NCBI RefSeq assembly: GCF_000143415.4
Contig: NW_003314323.1
Span: forward strand, 748,499-812,498
Direction of reading: 5' to 3'
Source: Selaginella moellendorffii
Lineage: Eukaryota > Streptophyta > Lycopodiopsida > Selaginellales > Selaginellaceae
DNA: 64,000 nt
Made by a program: the position numbers and the translations under genes. Under the pieces are notes generated by a model. It searched no databases. It worked only from the letters and a program-made list of their open reading frames with translations, and was not told the DNA's origin. This document shows, in pieces, positions 11,275 through 22,905 of this stretch. How positions within the stretch are numbered: the stretch's first letter is position 1; the number at the start of each line of letters is the position of its first letter.

Positions 11275-11614
11275 TTTAGTCTTGCAAACATTGGACTCTT
11301 GTTAGCCATATTTTGCCATCAAATGGATTAATGCAAAGCTAATGGTAGCACTGGGGATCTACACTTCAACAGTCATTACTTGGTGTGAGGATGGTGTGTA
11401 CTTAACCTTGAGGGCAAAAACTAAGCTCACCAAGATCATGGAGCATGGTAAAAAGATAAAAAGAATTTAAACGAATTCTATGTTTGCATAAATTTAAGAT
11501 TTATAAAAATTTAAATTTAAAATATTTTAAGCAATTATTAATTCACATTTTAATATTTACTGTGTCAAACATTATGCTGTCAATATTTAGATGCCAACTC
11601 AAAATTATGGATCG

Positions 11615-11768
11615 ATAGGATTGTGACGAACGCCTGCCTGCGCCCGCAAGTTGGTCGAGCTAGAGATTTTTGGAGCGATCGTATAGATTGCGTACGGCCA
11701 GCCCTGTCTCTCCAATCGTGCCTGAAGCAGGGGTAGATGCTCGCGCAGATGATGCTAACAAATCTATC
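11615..11768. repeat. Microinverted segment inside the left arm
   Basis: About 150 bp starting 'ggattgtgacgaacgcctgcc' and ending 'gatgctaacaaatct' reads in the same orientation here and at 34188-34337, although everything around it is inverted between the arms. Flanks agree: 'cgtccgaactttaaag' on one side and 'tcgatc' on the other. One arm therefore flipped this piece after or during duplication. The rest of 11275-11788 is AT-rich with no gene seen. Confidence 0.7.
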
Positions 11769-11788
11769 GTCCGAACTTTAAAGACAAG

Positions 11789-13894
11789 TCATAGAAACTT
11801 CTTGAAAAACTCGGCGTACTGTTCGAGGTAGTCCGGTCGAGTGGGAACTATATGCCCCGAGTCATGACGAACTACCATTCGAGAGCCAGGCCTGAACTTC
11901 CCGGCCAATCTCTCGCTTTCCGTGCAAGCGATTTGCCGGTCATTGCCAGTTTTCCCACTGAAAATGTGCAGCGAAGGGCAGTCGATCAATCCTCCCAACA
12001 CCTGTTGCTCTAGCACCGGCGAAACGAACCCCGAGCACAGCACGACGAACTTGATGTCGATCAGTCCAGCATCCTTGAGTGAAGAAAGTATGGCAGCCAC
12101 GGCCGCTCCCTGCGAGAACCCGAGAACGCCATCGAATGGCCCGCGATCAGCCAATACTTGTCCCAGGTACTCCCAGCTCTCGCTCCAACCCGACGTTTGC
12201 TTTTGGTACTGCATGGGATCGAAAGACTTCTGTACTGGAGTCCACGTTTGTGTGCTAGCCTTCGGACCATCCGGATCGGTTAACCACGCAAATTTCTTGT
12301 GCGGCTGGGCTGTAGGTTCGCGCCTCGTTTCGTCCTCGAGAAGTTGATAGAGCAGCGGAAGCTCGTGAGGAGCATCTATGAAGACGAACTCGGCTGTACG
12401 TCTGAGTTTCTTCGACAGCGATGCGAGCCTGCCCTTCAAGTTTGATGCGTTTTGACGAAAGCCGTGCAGGCACAGTATCCTTAACTTCGAGCCTGTTCAC
12501 GGTGGGTCATATGTCTGCTATCAAAATTTGATAAGCACTCACATTTATCACGTCCTGATTCTACTGGTTCACTAGAATGCCGATTAGCAGCGCACAGCTC
12601 GCAGAGATAAGGCACCGACGCCTGAAAGCACAATGCAAGGTAAAGAGAAGACAAAGATCATATACGAATTACCTTGCAACTTTCGCATAAAAGTACCAGC
12701 ATACGACACATGGAGCAACGGAGCCGTGGAGTATAGTCATCGTAGGGAGATTTGCAACTATAGCAGCAGCCAACAGTTTTATCTTGTAGCGATGGAACTG
12801 ATATCCTGCCAGCCAAAGCTTATCAGCTTCCGAGTAAGAGTGATGCATGCACTACCTATGATCGAAAACAAAGTTCTTCCCATGGAAGTATCCTCCTTCA
12901 GGAAATGCCTCCAGATACCGCTGAATGCCACCAGAAAGCTGCGTAGCACGAGGTTAGAATCCACCGTACAAACAGGAGAAAACCAAACAACCTGGTAGAC
13001 GTTCTCGAATTCCTCTCCTTTGCTACGAATGTAAGCAGAAGCCATCTCGCACCGGACACCTCCAGTGCAATACCTGCAACAAACGCAAAAGCATATAACA
13101 CATGAATGAAAGAAACGACTTAGAAAGAAATACATCAGTACTGATTTGTTGCGCAATTGCTCCGCGTGCTCGTCTATCCAAGCAGGCAAGTCACTGTACT
13201 GGCGTATCTTGGGGTCGAGGAAAGCAATTCCCGGAGGCGGGCAAAACTTGCCTATTCGGGTCTCGTAAATGTTCCTTGCATCGAGAACTACAGCGTTGCT
13301 TTGTTTCAAGTTTCCTGCACGAATGAAAATCTTGTAAGTTGGAAAGAAAACAAAGGCAGCCACCAAAACCTGCTTGGTCGAGCATTCCATGGAACTGCTC
13401 TGGCGATAGATGCTTCCCAGCATTTGCAAGCGACGGAGAAGGGAATACACCAAGCGTCACGATTTCCTAAAAAGCCGAAAAAACGAAAAAAGCTTTGCCC
13501 GAGCAAGAACTTGCGAGAAAAGAATTACCTCAACCAGACGAACGGACAAGGAATCAAAGCCACAGCTCGCAGCGGCATCGCGATCCATAGGCCGGGAGCA
13601 CGCAGCGAGCTTGAAATCGCATCCCTGGAACAGCTCCTGGCCCGCGACAGCATCGATGTGCTCCCTCAGCGATTCCATGCTGCCTCCGACCTAGCAAGAA
13701 TCCGTGAGAACACAGAGAAATTCCGGAGAATGCCACTCACATACCGTGACATTGACGCCCCCGGGCGCAATCCGTATCCTCCCCAGCAGCGCCAGCGAAG
13801 AACACGATCGCTCGAACCAGTTCCTGGTCGCCTCGGGATCCGGCAGCGTGACGAACTTGTAGTAGAGAAGAACTCCCTGCTCTGGGAGCGCCAT
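11789..13894 (-). CDS. Rhodanese domain plus FSH serine hydrolase fusion (STR6-like), intact copy
   Basis: Nine exons (13894-13745, 13690-13529, 13466-13370, 13314-13134, 13073-12992, 12938-12856, 12805-12673, 12621-12543, 12492-11789) sum to 1671 bases and give 556 residues, as expected for plant sulfurtransferase-6 proteins. The N-terminus (MALPEQGVLLYYKF) is the UPF0176/TrhO-type domain. The rhodanese active loop is YCTGGVRCEMAS with the catalytic Cys present. A Cys-rich zinc-binding-like link follows (CCYSCKSPYDDY, RCSMCRML, CESCK, YLCELC). The C-terminal FSH1-type alpha/beta hydrolase starts ILCLHGFRQNAS and has nucleophile GFSQGAA, an Asp in NDRQI and a His in DSGHIVP. TrhO relatives hydroxylate tRNA wobble uridine; FSH proteins are esterase-like; the joint role is unknown. 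An upstream ATG at 13920 is out of frame because of an 8-base insertion absent from the right arm. Confidence 0.88.
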
Positions 13895-13920
13895 AGCTCC
13901 ACAAAAGCCCTAGTTTTCAT

Positions 13921-15366
13921 GGCTACTTGTTAATGGAAAATTCATAGAGTATAGAAGAGTGGCATTTGCTCATAAATAAACGCACAGGCATTCCCGTAGC
14001 TCTATCACCCACTGGGGTTCTGTCTTCACTGCGACAGTCCCAGTGAAGGACCCAGGATCAGGGATTTTGATCGAGCGACTAGTGGATGGTTTACATCGAG
14101 TCGTAGTGTCTTACGGCATTTGCCTCAGCTGGCATTTCTCTGTTTTTGTCGATGCTAGAAAGTTTCTTCCTCGGAAAGCCAAGAAAATCTCCTAAGAAAT
14201 CTCATCATCTGGGCTCAAATTCAATGTGGAAGTAAGCTAGCGAACGTTATATGAACTTATAGGAGCGCAAATAAGAATGCTGGCGACATCCCAATTAGTT
14301 CCATCCCTATCAAAAGCATTATGATCACATCCACAATTGGCGCGCAATAAAGCTCTTCCATCCCATGGATTTGGAAGGGCTCATAGCAAGCTTCCGAGCT
14401 GGCTAATATCTAGCATTGAAGCAAGCTTGAAAAGCTCCATCCCAGCATTCTGTTCGTCCCCGCCAGGATCTTACAGTCGATCCCTATAAGGCAAGTCCTG
14501 GAAAAAGATATAAATAAATAAGAAAAGCTCGTTCTTTTGAGCTTACGTTCACTCCAAGCCCGAACAATACCTGGAATGAGTTCCTCCCTTGTTCTTGGAG
14601 ATATAATCACAAAACCAAGTCTTTGGTATTTACCTTAGCCATCTAAAAAGACGAGTGCTCGTGAAAGTATCATACACACGACTGACGTGGACAGTGATCT
14701 CCATTACTGGCGCGAGCAAACCATTAGTTGGAAAAACATCAGGATGAGCTTACTTGACCTGCAAGAGGTCCAAAGAACAAAAAGAGATTGCAAAGTAGAT
14801 CCAACTTTTGACGAAGATGAGACACTAAAAGGTTTTGGCATTCAAGAGTGAAAGATCGAAGAATCTACAAGACCATTATCTAGAATGACAAGTACATGAA
14901 AACTTCTATCTCTTCCATCAGTTCTTTGCGGCAGAGCCTTTAGATCGAAGGATCCTTTTTGCATTGGAACCAGCGAGAAACTTAACTGGTGGTGATTCTA
15001 GATCCTCGCCAAGTGATAGAGCTGGACTGTGGCATGGCACGAGAAGAGCAGATAATTCCAAGGTGAATCTCATAAATAGATTCCCAAGAGAATGTACCAC
15101 TCGTCATGTTGCATGTCCGGCGTCTTGTTGAGATTGATTAGAAGAATTTCTCACAGCAAAGACGAATCCCTAGTTCGGCAATGCGGCGTGGAAGGGGAAT
15201 CAAAGAATATGTCCGAGACCTTTAGAGTTCCGGTGAAATATTCCTTTAATATTCGGCAACGCGGGAAGGGAATATGTCCGAGACCTTTAGAGTTCCTCGG
15301 GTGAAATATTCCTTTAATATTCGAAGAGAAATACAATAAGTAAACCTTTGAAGCTCTCTAAGGCTC
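13921..15366. other. Non-coding stretch: STR6 5' flank and a 61-bp tandem duplication
   Basis: 13921-14295 belongs to the inverted-duplication arm (5' flank of STR6). Beyond that no gene is seen. At 15208-15330 a segment with 'gaatatgtccgagaccttta' and 'gtgaaatattcctttaatat' occurs twice in tandem (period about 61 bp) just before the family X copy A start, where it could be promoter sequence. Confidence 0.5.
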
Positions 15367-17420
15367 ATGGATTGGGGATGGACTCAGGCAGAGGACATGA
15401 CTCCAGTGGTGGGATGGGATCCGCGCGTGGGTGTGCTCGTGGCCGATTGGTTCCAAAGCAGCATAGGTACCAGATTGCTGAGAGTGGTTGCAGGGGCATT
15501 CCAGCGCTTTGGGCTGGAGCTGAACTATTTAGCAGAGGCGTCGTGGTTCTACGATATGGATGAGTCGAGTGTGTCGGAGCTCAAGTGGAAGATCTGGACT
15601 GTGGCAATCGCTCACGTCCTCCGGGTTCCCGTCCCGGAGGTTTTCTTGCACCTCTTCATCGCTGCCGATTATTTCACGCGCCAGCGAGGTCTCCCCAACC
15701 AGCAACGTTACGGTGGCCCGACAGTACTGTCTTTCGTGCTCCCTTGCTACTACGTTACACACAAGCTTGAAGTGGTGAGTTTATCGAGATTTCTTGTGGC
15801 AAAGCGGTAAAAGATCGTTTATTTCTTGGTTGCAGCTCATGGAGAGAGATATTCCAACGCCAGCCACCGAAGCGATGTATTCGGCGGAAGGAATTACATG
15901 TATGGCTTGTCTCTTTTCCTTTTTTCATTTCTAACCAGCCGGCTGTGCAGATCTTGTGTCGCTCATGTCTAGAGTTCCCTCTACTTTCTCGGCGCGAACA
16001 TGTCTTCTGGATGCCCTTCTCCTGTTTGATGTGAGCGAGCAGCTCTGCGTGCTCTTCTTCGCGTGGCTGCACCTCCAGGTCCAAGCAAACAAGCAGCCGC
16101 GCGAATGGCTCGACGCTTTCGTAGCTCAAGCCAAAGCTGGCGGCGGGGGGCACCTGGGCAAACTCTTGCTCTGCTTCCTAGACACCGTGCACGCATACAG
16201 GTTTCAGAAATTCTTTCTGCCAACCAGGGAGAACATCGACAACGTCTATAACGTTTGGTTCAAGGAACTCCCGATGATAGAGTGGCAATCGATCGACCTC
16301 ACCCCCGGCGTCCGCCAGGTGTTGCAGGTAAAATCCTTAGCTCGATTTGCGAAACAGAGACAGGCTTCTTATTTGTTTCTTTTTTCTTTTTTCTTTTTTT
16401 TTGTTTGTTTGGCAGGAGGTGGTGGCAGCAGTGACTCACACATTCGAGTGGGACCAAAGCCTTGTTGTACCTCTGGAGTGCTGGGTTCGAAGGAGCTCGC
16501 TCGTTTACCAGCACAGGCCTCGCGAGGTTTCATACTTTATGGACTTTAAGGATGCAAGCTTGCAGATTGGCCGTCTGATCTACACTTGGACACTGACGAA
16601 AAAGGGGCAGCGCGACCATGCCGAGCTCCAGACGCTGTGCTCGACGGGCAAGTCGATCGTGGAGCACGCACAGTCGGTGACAGCGGGAAGCAGCGACGAG
16701 CGCCAGCTCTACCGTGCCGCCGCTGCCGTTTTCGGCAAGGATTTTAGCGGCCATTTCGTGCAGCTGTGCAGGAACGCGCAGTGGGAGCCGGATGGGGTCC
16801 CTTGCTCGCAATCCGAGCTGGGAGAAATAAGGGAGCTGGCATGGAGAGGGCTGATTTTAGTCTTCAACTTCCAGCACAGAGTTCCGGAGCATTACTTTGA
16901 CGACGGCCATAAACAATGAGTATTGTGCCGTTCGGTGCCATGGTCGTCTACATTGTTCACGTACGCACACCCTTTTCGTTGGAATGTGTTTCTGATTTGT
17001 TTCCTTTCTTCTTGTGTGTTTTCTTCCGCAGCTGATATTTGAGGATCACTTGGCTCTGGACATTGATTGCAAAGCGTCACAAGAATGTGAGTGACATGAA
17101 TTATCTATCTTTGCTTGGTGGAAGTATTTACTAAAGCTGTTTCTGTAGGCACGGTGGCTCTAAATAGTCACCCAAACCTTGATACAATCTGGAGCACAAG
17201 AGGCATTTTTATTGCATCAGATGCGACTAAGAAGTAACTCTTGAGAAGTTGATAAACTCTCCCAAAATACAGGGGGCCCTGGGAGCCAGCGCTGATGAAA
17301 TAGGTGATGCCATGGTCAAGGCGATTGCAGTTGGTGGTACATATTATGATTGGGAACACAAAGAGTTGTGGTTTAAAATGGCGAAAATATTTAGATGGAG
17401 CTCACTGCATATATTATAGC
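15367..17420 (+). pseudogene. Unrecognised multi-exon protein, family X copy A (two small disabling indels)
   Basis: Exons at 15367-15774, 15836-15899, 15951-16327, 16416-16960, 17032-17086 and from 17149 have clean GT-AG borders. The predicted protein begins MDWGWTQAEDMTPVVGWDP and includes FLHLFIAADYFTRQRG, LLCFLDTVHAYRF, FLPTRENIDNVYNVWFKEL and VRRSSLVYQHRPREVSYFMDF. I do not recognise the family; no DDxxD, P-loop or other catalytic signature is visible. Compared with copies B and C, one A is missing near 16912, giving CAA TGA, and eight bases are missing near 17240, giving AAG TAA. Either alone truncates the protein. Copy A is the only one with the complete 5' exons. Sequencing error could explain the single-base difference; the 8-base deletion is harder to dismiss. 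Confidence 0.6.
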
Positions 17421-17429
17421 ATATGCAAT

Positions 17430-19153
17430 TTCCAAAGGAATAATTTAAGAAGTGCATGGATCAGCACGTCATGAAGGCCTTTAAAATACAGCCAAGGGTT
17501 AGGGTTTTAGCAGGGACAACCCATTGCTGGAAACATGGCGCGATCGTTGCCGGGAATGCTTTTCTTTGCTTATGGCTTGATCGTGAATCCTGGATGAGGG
17601 CATGGGAGCGAATGTGATTGAGAGTAAAATGGGCGATGTCATCCAGGCATAGCAGAAAAAAGAAAAGTCTGAGGTTGCCATCCTAGCGGTGGAGCCACAA
17701 GACAATAACCAACATAAATCAATATCTATTTTCAAGGCTGATTCGTGCCTATTGGCAATCTCTGACTCTTTTGCCCTCGTATAATTTACAGAAGTTAATA
17801 CAACCAAACTCTTCAACCAAAATCTTCATAAATCTGAATGATCACTGATCTATGAATGAAGAAAACTTGTGCTCATCTCTCTAATTGGGCTCTCTCCTTT
17901 GGTTCTTTCTCTAGTGAGGCGGCTTTCGGTTTTGTCCTTGAAAGGTACCGAAGTCCTCATATGACTATCCATTAGCTCTGCTCCATTCATCCAAGCACAA
18001 TAATTCCCAGAGGTAGGTGGTGGATTTTGATTGAGCTCTCCTGCATGCTGCGCATGTGTTGGGCATGGTCACAAAGGCCTAGATTTCTCGATGGCATGAC
18101 CATTTGGGGCAGGGAATTAAATCTTTTCTCGTTTGCTAACCAGGAGGCAATAACTGGGGTCAGTGTGGAGAGTTATATGTATGCGGCACACATATGGACT
18201 GCTCCCTATTTTCGTATATATATGGACGGGAATCCAGCGGCCCTGAAAGCCATGGTGCATATGTTTTAATGGGCACAGCACCTGAGTGGCCTCATGTCAA
18301 AGGCGGTCATTGTGGGCACAACATGGACCTTGTGCTTGTGTTGGGATCATCGCGCACATGCACATCCATGAGTATAACTGAATAGCCCCAGGCCATCTTT
18401 CACATCATCTTGTCACATATACAGATGGGCAACTGCTACAAGGGGAAAGATGCCCTCTCGGGGCAAATGCTGCATCCGGTGGATGCCAGGGATTAATTAA
18501 TTAGTTCATCTGCCCAGATGCATTTCGCATATGTCACTGCAAAACAAATGCCCAACCAAAAGGGTGTTTTCATTCAAGGAAACCATTTTCTGAAGGTATA
18601 TCTGTAGTATATTCCAACTTGCATGAAATTTCAATAAAAAATAACCTGTCGACAATGGCAATGAAAAATCTTGCACAAACCATATTTCTTAAATATGTCA
18701 ATCATATAAAAAACTGAATATAAATCATGAATCATGAACAATAGCATGGATCACTCACATAGCATAATTGGATCGAGACAAAAATATGATGTGACAAAGT
18801 TTAATCAATTAATTAGAAAGTATAGAACCTGCTCTCTGTTCTAGCAAATCTTATTTTAAAGGTAAATAAAAACATTAATGAATATAATGAGTGATAGCAT
18901 TTGGCCACATGCTATTCCTGAGAATTATAATATAAAATATAAATACCCGGTTATTTTAAGAAATGGCATTTCAAGGTGACCAAGAACAATTTATTAATAA
19001 TTGTATTATTCTACCATGTTTGATCTTGTATTTAGAGCTTATAAATGTGTTTATAATTTATAAACTTTCCTAAACATGTCCTAGTATATTCTAGTTTATT
19101 TTAATAATTGAAGAGTAATATTGCTCACAGCAAATTATTTATTGTTATTAATA
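17430..19153. other. No gene seen; family X 3' flank, then AT-rich DNA
   Basis: 17480-17690 is the family X 3' flank, also present near 31570 and 54360. It contains the telomere-like string 'agggttagggttttag'. Short frames at 18027-18385 show no recognisable domain. From about 18600 the DNA becomes AT-rich with no coding signal. Confidence 0.5.
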
Positions 19154-20050
19154 TTAATCTGATGAATCCGGGTTACAATTGCGAAAGCCGTGTGACATTG
19201 ACCGCCCCCGGGCGCAATCCTCCCTAGCAGCGCCAGCGAAGAACACGATCGCTCGAACCAGTCCCTGGTCACCTCGGGATCCGGCAGCGTGACGAACTTG
19301 TAGTAGAGAAGAACTCCCTACTCTGGGAGCGCCATAGCTCCACAAAAGCCCTAGTTTTCATGGCTACTTGTTAATGGAAAATTCCAAGAGTATAGAAGAG
19401 TGGCATTTGCTCATAGATAACGCACAGGCATTCTCATAGCTCTGTCGTTCCCACTGGGAGGTAGAGCTTGGTTCTGTCTTCACTGGGACAGTCCCAGTGA
19501 AGGACCCAGGATCAGGGATTTTGATCGAGCAAGTAGTGGATGTTTTTACATCGAGTCGTAGTGTCTTACAGCATTTGCCTCAGCTGGCATTTCTATGTTT
19601 TTGTCGATGCTAGAAAGTTTCTTCCTCGGAAAGCCAAAATAGTCTCGTAAGAAATCTCATCTGGGCTCAAATTTGATGTGGAATAAGAAAGCGAATGTTA
19701 TATGAACTTATAGAAGCGTAAGTAAGAATGCTGGACTGGATCTAGCATTTGGCTTTAATGGGCATAAGTTTGGTTGCTATGGACGAAAGTCCTTGTTAAG
19801 GCAAGGAAAGAATCTATCCAGATGCATTTGCTTTCAATGGGCATTTGTGTTTCTTTGCTCTTCTATTTGTTGCTACACTTGGTGTTCTAATACTGTAACT
19901 AGTTTTGCTCACATGCCTGACTGACTTTGATCTTTTTTTTTTCTTTTTCTTTGTCTTTTTCACTGATTAGTTTTTTCTCTCCGGTTCTGCCAATAAGCTG
20001 GTCTTTCTTTCATTCTTTTGTTTCAAGCAGGCCTTTCTACTACAAGGCTC
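19154..20050 (-). pseudogene. Fragment of STR6 exon 1 plus 5' flank (third copy)
   Basis: 19190-19360 matches STR6 exon 1 (13740-13920) in the same orientation, including the 8-base 'catagctc' insertion found in the left arm but not the right. 19360-19740 continues as the STR6 5' flank. From about 19740 to 20050 it carries sequence shared with 22205-22560 but not with the main arms ('atgggcataagtttgg', 'ttctatttgttgctacactt', 'gcaggcctttct'). The first intron and later exons are missing. Confidence 0.7.
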
Positions 20051-20087
20051 TTAAGTTCTCTGTTTTTCTTTAAATGAAATCCAGGTG

Positions 20088-20370
20088 GCAATTCAAGGAT
20101 ATATAGGGTAAGGTTTTCGGAGAGAACGAGGAAGCTCGACGTCCAAGCCTGGGAGGATGGGAACTGGGTGCCATTGGAGCTGCGTCTTAAGGAGGAGATG
20201 GAGAGGGCCAAGGAGGCAATGCCCTCCTTGGCAAGCACCAAAAACTCAAGGAGAAGATGGTGGCAAAGGAGGACCGTTTCGAAAACAAGGGATTGGGCGA
20301 GGTCAATAAGGTGGGCAAACAAGCCCTAGAGGAGGGCCGCAACCAGGAGGGGGTACAACTCCTCCCCAGG
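20088..20370 (+). pseudogene. Degenerate exon-like fragment of a charged helical protein
   Basis: Plus-strand reading gives FSERTRKLDVQAWEDG and LELRLKEEMERAKEAM, then after a one-base frame change GKHQKLKEKMVAKEDRFENK and VGKQALEEGRNQEG, ending at a possible donor site near 20370. It looks like part of a once-coding, Lys/Glu-rich exon. No family was recognised. Confidence 0.3.
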
Positions 20371-20429
20371 TATGACTTGCCTGACAGACGTTTGTGTGTC
20401 AAGGAGTGATGAATTGTGAATGTAAACAA

Positions 20430-21600
20430 GTTTGCTTTGTTCTGTCTTGAGCAGTGTAAGCCTATTGGTATCCTTGACCGATTCGAATTTCCCCTTCATT
20501 TAGAGTTGATATAAATTCTCCCTTCATGGTGTGGAATACTATCAGTTGCAATATAGAAAACTTGGAATAAAACTAAAAACAGACCAGCAAGCCAAGATAT
20601 GGAGAAGTCATTTGAGGAACAGTTGAAGAGCTCAGATATGAACATCTTGTACCTGAATGTGCACAATCTAAGAAACTCTAGTATACAAACACATCCCATA
20701 CCTCAAACATGGCACACCTGTGAAAAACGTTTTGGAGCGCCTGCTCTCCCGAAGATGAGATCCCTCTAAAGAAGTACGTTGCGAATATCTGCAGCATCCG
20801 AAGGAAGATAAGCTTGAAGTTGGCTGAAAGCCTGCAGCATCTGACGATAAGCTTGGGGAAGAACCATGTAAACCCAAAGAGGCCACCTCCGAGTCAAAAG
20901 AAACACTTCCCGCTAAGAGCCTATGGTAGCAAAGAAAGGACATACGAAGAACCTATAGAGCAAAATTGATTAATCACCGTGAAGAGAAAGAACTGGGATA
21001 CCATTAGTTTTTGCAAGGGTGCCAAGAAGTAGTGTGTAACAGATTGGTGGCGAAGGAGCTTCATTCGAACACCACCTCTAATTGCAACAAACAAAACATG
21101 TTGTGCTTTTCAAAGGAGCTTGTTCATGTATGTTGTGATAGCAGAGGGATCTCCAATGTAGAACATATCTTCATATGGTCCGTTTTGAGCAACAGAGAAA
21201 AAAATTCGTTTATCATACGCTTCCTCCTGTGATCATCTTCAGACTGCTTCCTCTGCACAAGCACCAAAATGACCAAAGCCAGGTATTGGAAAAACATCAT
21301 CATCTATCTATCAATCAAGCCTTAGATTTACCCCGAATGATGCTCTGTTGGCGTGTGCCTGTGTGTAGGCAGAGGGATCTATGAGAGGGGCTGGGAGGGC
21401 ACAGCGATCTAGAGGGACTCTTGCAAGAAATTTGATAGATCGGAGCTTGCATTACCTAAGCCAGGGATTATCACCTGGAGTTCAACATCAGAATCGATCG
21501 ATCAAAGCCTTGGATTTACCTTGAGCGCTGCTCTGTCGCGGCGTGCCTGTATGTAGACAGAGGGATCCATAAGCAGCGATCTAGAGCAATTCCTCTGAGA
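20430..21600. other. No gene seen; diverged tandem segments near 21290-21700
   Basis: No convincing coding region. A segment with 'aatcaagccttagatttacc', 'gctctgt(t/c)gcggcgtg(t)gcctgt' and 'agacagagggatc' wording recurs at about 21310-21400 and 21495-21590. A partial third start ('catcaagccttggatt') lies at 21685, indicating a diverged tandem duplication. Confidence 0.4.
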
Positions 21601-21618
21601 ATTGAGGCGATCATCTCC

Positions 21619-21897
21619 GTGCTGCCAATGGAACCGCGCCTGGGATCATTGCCTAGAATTTCGACAAAATATCACGAATCTTTCCATCAAGCCTTGGATT
21701 GCGCTGCTCGGTTGGGCACCACAGCTGTGGAGCTGCCATGGTTGCTTTGCGCTAGCCCTGAAAATTTGAATGAAGCGGGAAGAATACTTAATGAGCTGGA
21801 CGGCAACGTGGCGGTGACGTGGTCAGCTTCTGGAGCGCGAAAAAGCCTTGCGTTATACTTTCGGCCTCGGAGAAGCGCCTTGATACTTTCCCTTTAG
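21619..21897 (+). CDS. Small hypothetical ORF (92 aa)
   Basis: An ATG-initiated 92-residue frame (MLPMEPRLGSLPRISTKYHE, HQALDCAARLGTTAVELPWL) lies just after the tandem segments. It has no recognisable domain, no paralogue in the window, and an Arg/Leu-rich end. It may be a chance frame or an exon of an unrecognised gene. Confidence 0.2.
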   Translation: MLPMEPRLGSLPRISTKYHESFHQALDCAARLGTTAVELPWLLCASPENLNEAGRILNELDGNVAVTWSASGARKSLALYFRPRRSALILSL

Positions 21898-21949
21898 TAA
21901 CACTATTTAGTCGTGATCAGAGAAGAGCTTTCTCAAGAAATAGTACCTC

Positions 21950-22560
21950 TGCTTGAGATTCCAGTCAATCTCTCGCCTTCCGTGCTTTCCCTGAAATGTG
22001 CAGCGAATGGCAGTCGATCAATCCTCATCCTGTTGCTAACATCTTTTCCTCTAGCACAGGCGAAACCATCGCTGTACCGGCGTATCTTGGGGTCTTACAG
22101 CATTTGCCTCAGCCTTGCATTCCTAGGAAAGAAACATCTAGAAATAAATCTCAGAATTTAAGGTGGAAGTAAGCTAGCGAAACGCTATAAGGATTTACAG
22201 AAGCGCAAACAAGAATGCTGGCCTGTATAGCTCTCCTTGCAGAATTTGCCTGTAATGGGCATAAGTTTGGAGGCTTTGTGTTTGTTTTCCTTGTCAAGGC
22301 ACATTTTCTTTCGATGGGCATTTATGTTTCTTTGATGGCTGCACTGCTCTTCTATTTGTTGCTACATTTGGTGTCGCAGGTTCTAATGACTGTAACTGGT
22401 TTTGCTTATTTATTTATTTTCTTGACTTCTAGAAGAATCTCTATCACTGAATAATGTTTTCTTTTTATCAAGCCGCTGATTTTTTCCCACGAATGCATGA
22501 TGCCTGACTGACTTCGGTCTTTCTTTCGTTCTTTGTTCCGAGCAGGCCTTTCTTCGACAA
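21950..22560 (-). pseudogene. Collapsed mosaic of STR6/FSH pieces and flank (fourth copy)
   Basis: In under 200 bp (21960-22130) short blocks match, in the correct order, the FSH hydrolase exon ('caatctctcgc', 'gaaaatgtgcagcgaa'-like, 'cagtcgatcaatcctc', 'ctagcac'), the rhodanese exon ('ggcgtatcttggggtc') and the STR6 5' flank ('ttacagcatttgcctcagc'). From 22140 to 22560 the flank continues like 19660-20050. This is a copy of the module with kilobase-scale internal deletions. Confidence 0.65.
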
Positions 22561-22586
22561 GGCTCTTGACCGATGAAGCAGAGGAG

Positions 22587-22785
22587 CTGCAGCTGATTCC
22601 AGGACGTCATAATTTCAGTGTAAGAACTCTTGCAGTTTTCTTGCGGCTCGATCTTAGCCCTGAATTGTATGATGCAGCATTTGTATTCGCTCATCATCAA
22701 AAGCCGTGATCAGCACGTTTGGTGGTATTTGCAGAATGGTTTCGCGGACGAATTGTTGGCACTGAAGAAGAAAGAAGGAAGATAA
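22587..22785 (+). CDS. Possible C-terminal exons of an unrecognised gene
   Basis: STRLLTDEAEELQLIPGRHNFS is followed by a possible GT-AG intron (about 22620-22735) and then NGFADELLALKKKEGR with a TAA stop at about 22783. The two pieces splice in frame, but no start or upstream exon is evident, and the region lies at the edge of a duplicated segment. Treat it as a remnant unless transcripts say otherwise. Confidence 0.25.
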
Positions 22786-22905
22786 TCTAAATAGGTGTTT
22801 GCAATCATGTTAATTCTTCCTGCAAAGTGGAATTTGAGGGTGGACTTTGCTCTTCTCTGGCCTGTACACAGTCTCGCATTGGGCTCAATGTCTGTCCAAA
22901 ATACA

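Larger units (their letters stand above)
8860..14295. repeat. Left arm of a large inverted duplication (~5.4 kb)
   Basis: By eye, this segment matches the reverse complement of about 31741-37165. Anchors: the 'gtatttgtgtccagaaaaat' region near 8865 pairs with 37145-37163; the 87-bp tandem repeat pairs with 36780-36960; the oxygenase, STR6 and 5'-flank segments pair in order; homology stops near 14295 ('gaatgctggcgacatcc') opposite 31745. The arms are separated by about 17.4 kb. Outside the indels they look about 95-98 percent identical, so the duplication is fairly young. Confidence 0.85.

Noticed and set aside
15367-17420. Family X as a terpene synthase
   Set aside because: Helical, aromatic-rich sequence suggested it, but no DDxxD or NSE/DTE metal-binding motif can be found in any copy.
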